Part shown: positions 62,910 to 64,000 of the stretch, in pieces
Numbering within the stretch: position 1 is the first letter of the stretch
Layout of the letters: each line of letters begins with the position of its first letter
Assembly: GCA_034007295.1 (NCBI GenBank)
Contig: JAVERC010000011.1
Location: 1 to 64,000, forward strand
Origin: JACKCP01 sp034007295
Lineage (GTDB): Bacteria > Desulfobacterota > Desulfobacteria > Desulfobacterales > JACKCP01
Length of the DNA stretch: 64,000 bases
Direction: 5' to 3'
Translations under genes and position numbers: made by a program
Notes under the pieces: model-generated
Told to the model about the DNA's origin: nothing
What the model saw: the letters and a program-made list of their open reading frames with translations, nothing else
The model's database searches: none

Positions 62910-64000
62910 TTATTCTTCTTTTTCTTTTGCTTCCTTTACAGCTGTTTTAAGCCCAAGCTCCTGAAGTTGTGCAAAAGATGCTTTAGAAGGAGCATTTGTA
63001 AGAAGACATGTTCCTTTCTGAGTTTTTGGAAAAGCCATTACATCTCTTATGGATTCTTCCTGGCACAAAATCATTACAAGTCTGTCAAACCCAAATGCAA
63101 GTCCTCCATGTGGAGGAGCTCCGGACTTTAAGGCATCAACAAGGAAGCCGAATTTTTCCTCATAATCTTCTCTTTCCATTCCAAGTATTGAGAAAACTTT
63201 TTCCTGAACTTCAGGCTGGTGAATACGAATGCTTCCTCCGCCTATTTCGGAACCGTTTAGAACCATATCATATGCCCTTGATTTTACTTCAAGGGGTGAT
63301 TTGTCTATTTTGTCATAATCTGACTCAAGGGGTGCTGTAAAAGGATGATGAAGTGCCTGGTATCTTTTTTCATCTTCATCCCATTCAAACATTGGAAATC
63401 TTGTTACCCACAAAAATTCATACTTGTTATTGTCTACAAGACCAAGTTTTGCTCCAAGATGATTTCTTAAGTTTCCAAGGGTGTCGTTTGTAACAGAAGG
63501 GCTGTCTGCAACAAAAAATATAATATCGCCGGGTTCCATTGAAAGAGCATTTTTCATTGATTCTTTTTCTTCATCAGAAAAGAATTTTGTTATAGGAGAC
63601 TGCCATTCCCCGTCTTCCTTTACTTTAATCCAGGCAAGACCTTTTGCTCCGTAAATTGCAGCAAATGATGTAAGATCATCTATGTCTTTTCTTGAAAAAA
63701 CGGCACATCCCTTTGCATTAAGAGCTTTTACAAGACCGCCTTTTTTAAGGGTGTCAGCGAAAACCTTGAATCCTGTGTTTTTGAGTATTTCTGAAAGATT
63801 TACAAGTTCAAGTCCAAATCTTAAATCCGGTTTGTCAAGACCGTATCTGTCCATGGCTTCTTCATAATCCATTCTTTTAAAAGGTATCTTGATATCCATA
63901 TCAAGCACCTCTTTAAATACTGTTTTTACAAGGCCTTCAGCCATAGCCATTACATCTTCTTCACCCACAAAACTCATTTCAAGGTCTATCTGAGTAAATT
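62910..64000 (-). CDS. aspS: Aspartyl-tRNA synthetase AspS (C-terminal part; runs off the window)
   Basis: The C-terminal 360 or so residues of a bacterial-type aspartyl-tRNA synthetase. The frame is open to the window edge, so the N-terminal anticodon-binding domain is missing here. Visible parts are QIDLEMSFVGEEDVM (catalytic domain start), the GAD insertion domain with GLAWIKVKEDGEWQSPITKF, FPMFEWDEDEKRYQALHHPFTAP, NGSEIGGGSIRIHQPEVQ and class II motif 3 GGLAFGFDRLVMIL. The end EEKEE is charged. Likely the non-discriminating bacterial type if no asnS exists in the genome, which cannot be told here. Confidence 0.95.
   Translation of the reverse strand, partial: FTQIDLEMSFVGEEDVMAMAEGLVKTVFKEVLDMDIKIPFKRMDYEEAMDRYGLDKPDLRFGLELVNLSEILKNTGFKVFADTLKKGGLVKALNAKGCAVFSRKDIDDLTSFAAIYGAKGLAWIKVKEDGEWQSPITKFFSDEEKESMKNALSMEPGDIIFFVADSPSVTNDTLGNLRNHLGAKLGLVDNNKYEFLWVTRFPMFEWDEDEKRYQALHHPFTAPLESDYDKIDKSPLEVKSRAYDMVLNGSEIGGGSIRIHQPEVQEKVFSILGMEREDYEEKFGFLVDALKSGAPPHGGLAFGFDRLVMILCQEESIRDVMAFPKTQKGTCLLTNAPSKASFAQLQELGLKTAVKEAKEKEE

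Overview
The window is AT-rich and gene-dense and looks like a chromosomal segment of an anaerobic, motile, Gram-negative deltaproteobacterium (Desulfobacterota, Desulfobacterales-like). That placement is an inference. It rests on the flagellar gene order with sigma-54 regulators, a CutC-type glycyl radical enzyme, ABC-exported surface polysaccharide, a type I secretion locus, many PAS/PocR-type sensors, and frequent TTG/GTG starts. No rRNA, CRISPR array, integrase, transposase or phage gene was seen.

Layout. 0.2-3.7 kb holds signalling genes: a REC-GAF-HD-GYP protein, a PilZ protein, a CheX-like protein and a receiver-less sigma-54 activator. 4.0-15.3 kb is the flagellar block: a secreted TPR protein behind a good sigma-54 promoter, an NtrC-like regulator with a degenerate receiver, then flgB-flgC-fliE-fliF-fliG-fliH-fliI-fliJ-motE behind a second sigma-54 promoter. 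15.3-17.9 kb is a PocR/PAS hybrid histidine kinase. 18.0-18.8 kb holds a LysE-type exporter and the remnant of a second. 18.9-22.8 kb is a thiazole-synthesis operon (thiS-thiG-thiH-thiF-thiE) under a TPP riboswitch. 23.1-25.5 kb is a CutC-type glycyl radical enzyme with no activase beside it. 25.5-29.5 kb holds a YtfJ-like protein, a penicillin-acylase-family lipoprotein and a hexapeptide acyltransferase. 29.7-37.2 kb is a type I secretion locus with three tandem PrtD-like ABC half-transporters (the third with a dead nucleotide-binding domain), a membrane fusion protein and a divergently oriented SapC-family protein. 37.4-48.5 kb is one long minus-strand surface-glycan cluster: rmlA, rmlC, rmlB, rmlD, wzm, wzt, a sulfotransferase, a RgpF-like protein, a WbsX-like protein and a GT2. 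48.9-51.9 kb adds a GT4, a sugar epimerase and a second GT2. 52-64 kb holds epmA-like, a HyuA/histone-deacetylase-like pair, cheW, a multi-domain degenerate signalling protein, a KefB-type antiporter, tRNA-Asn(GTT), a Ca2+/Na+ exchanger and a truncated aspS.

How the parts fit. The two sigma-54 activators and the two sigma-54 promoters form a plausible local circuit for the early flagellar operon, with c-di-GMP proteins next to it. The rml genes make dTDP-L-rhamnose, which the RgpF/GT2-type transferases probably use to build a glycan exported by Wzm-Wzt; the sulfotransferase may decorate it. The type I secretion locus resembles S-layer export loci, but neither its cargo nor an outer-membrane channel is in the window.

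The most unusual features are four. (1) The third ABC exporter keeps Walker A but has lost the Q-loop, signature, catalytic Glu and H-loop residues. (2) A roughly 150-bp dispersed intergenic repeat has at least seven copies in the same orientation relative to transcription, and some copies supply the stop codon of the gene before them. (3) A palindromic leader segment lies between the TPP-riboswitch terminator and thiS. (4) A signalling protein has DHp, receiver-like and GGDEF-like segments that all lack their key residues.
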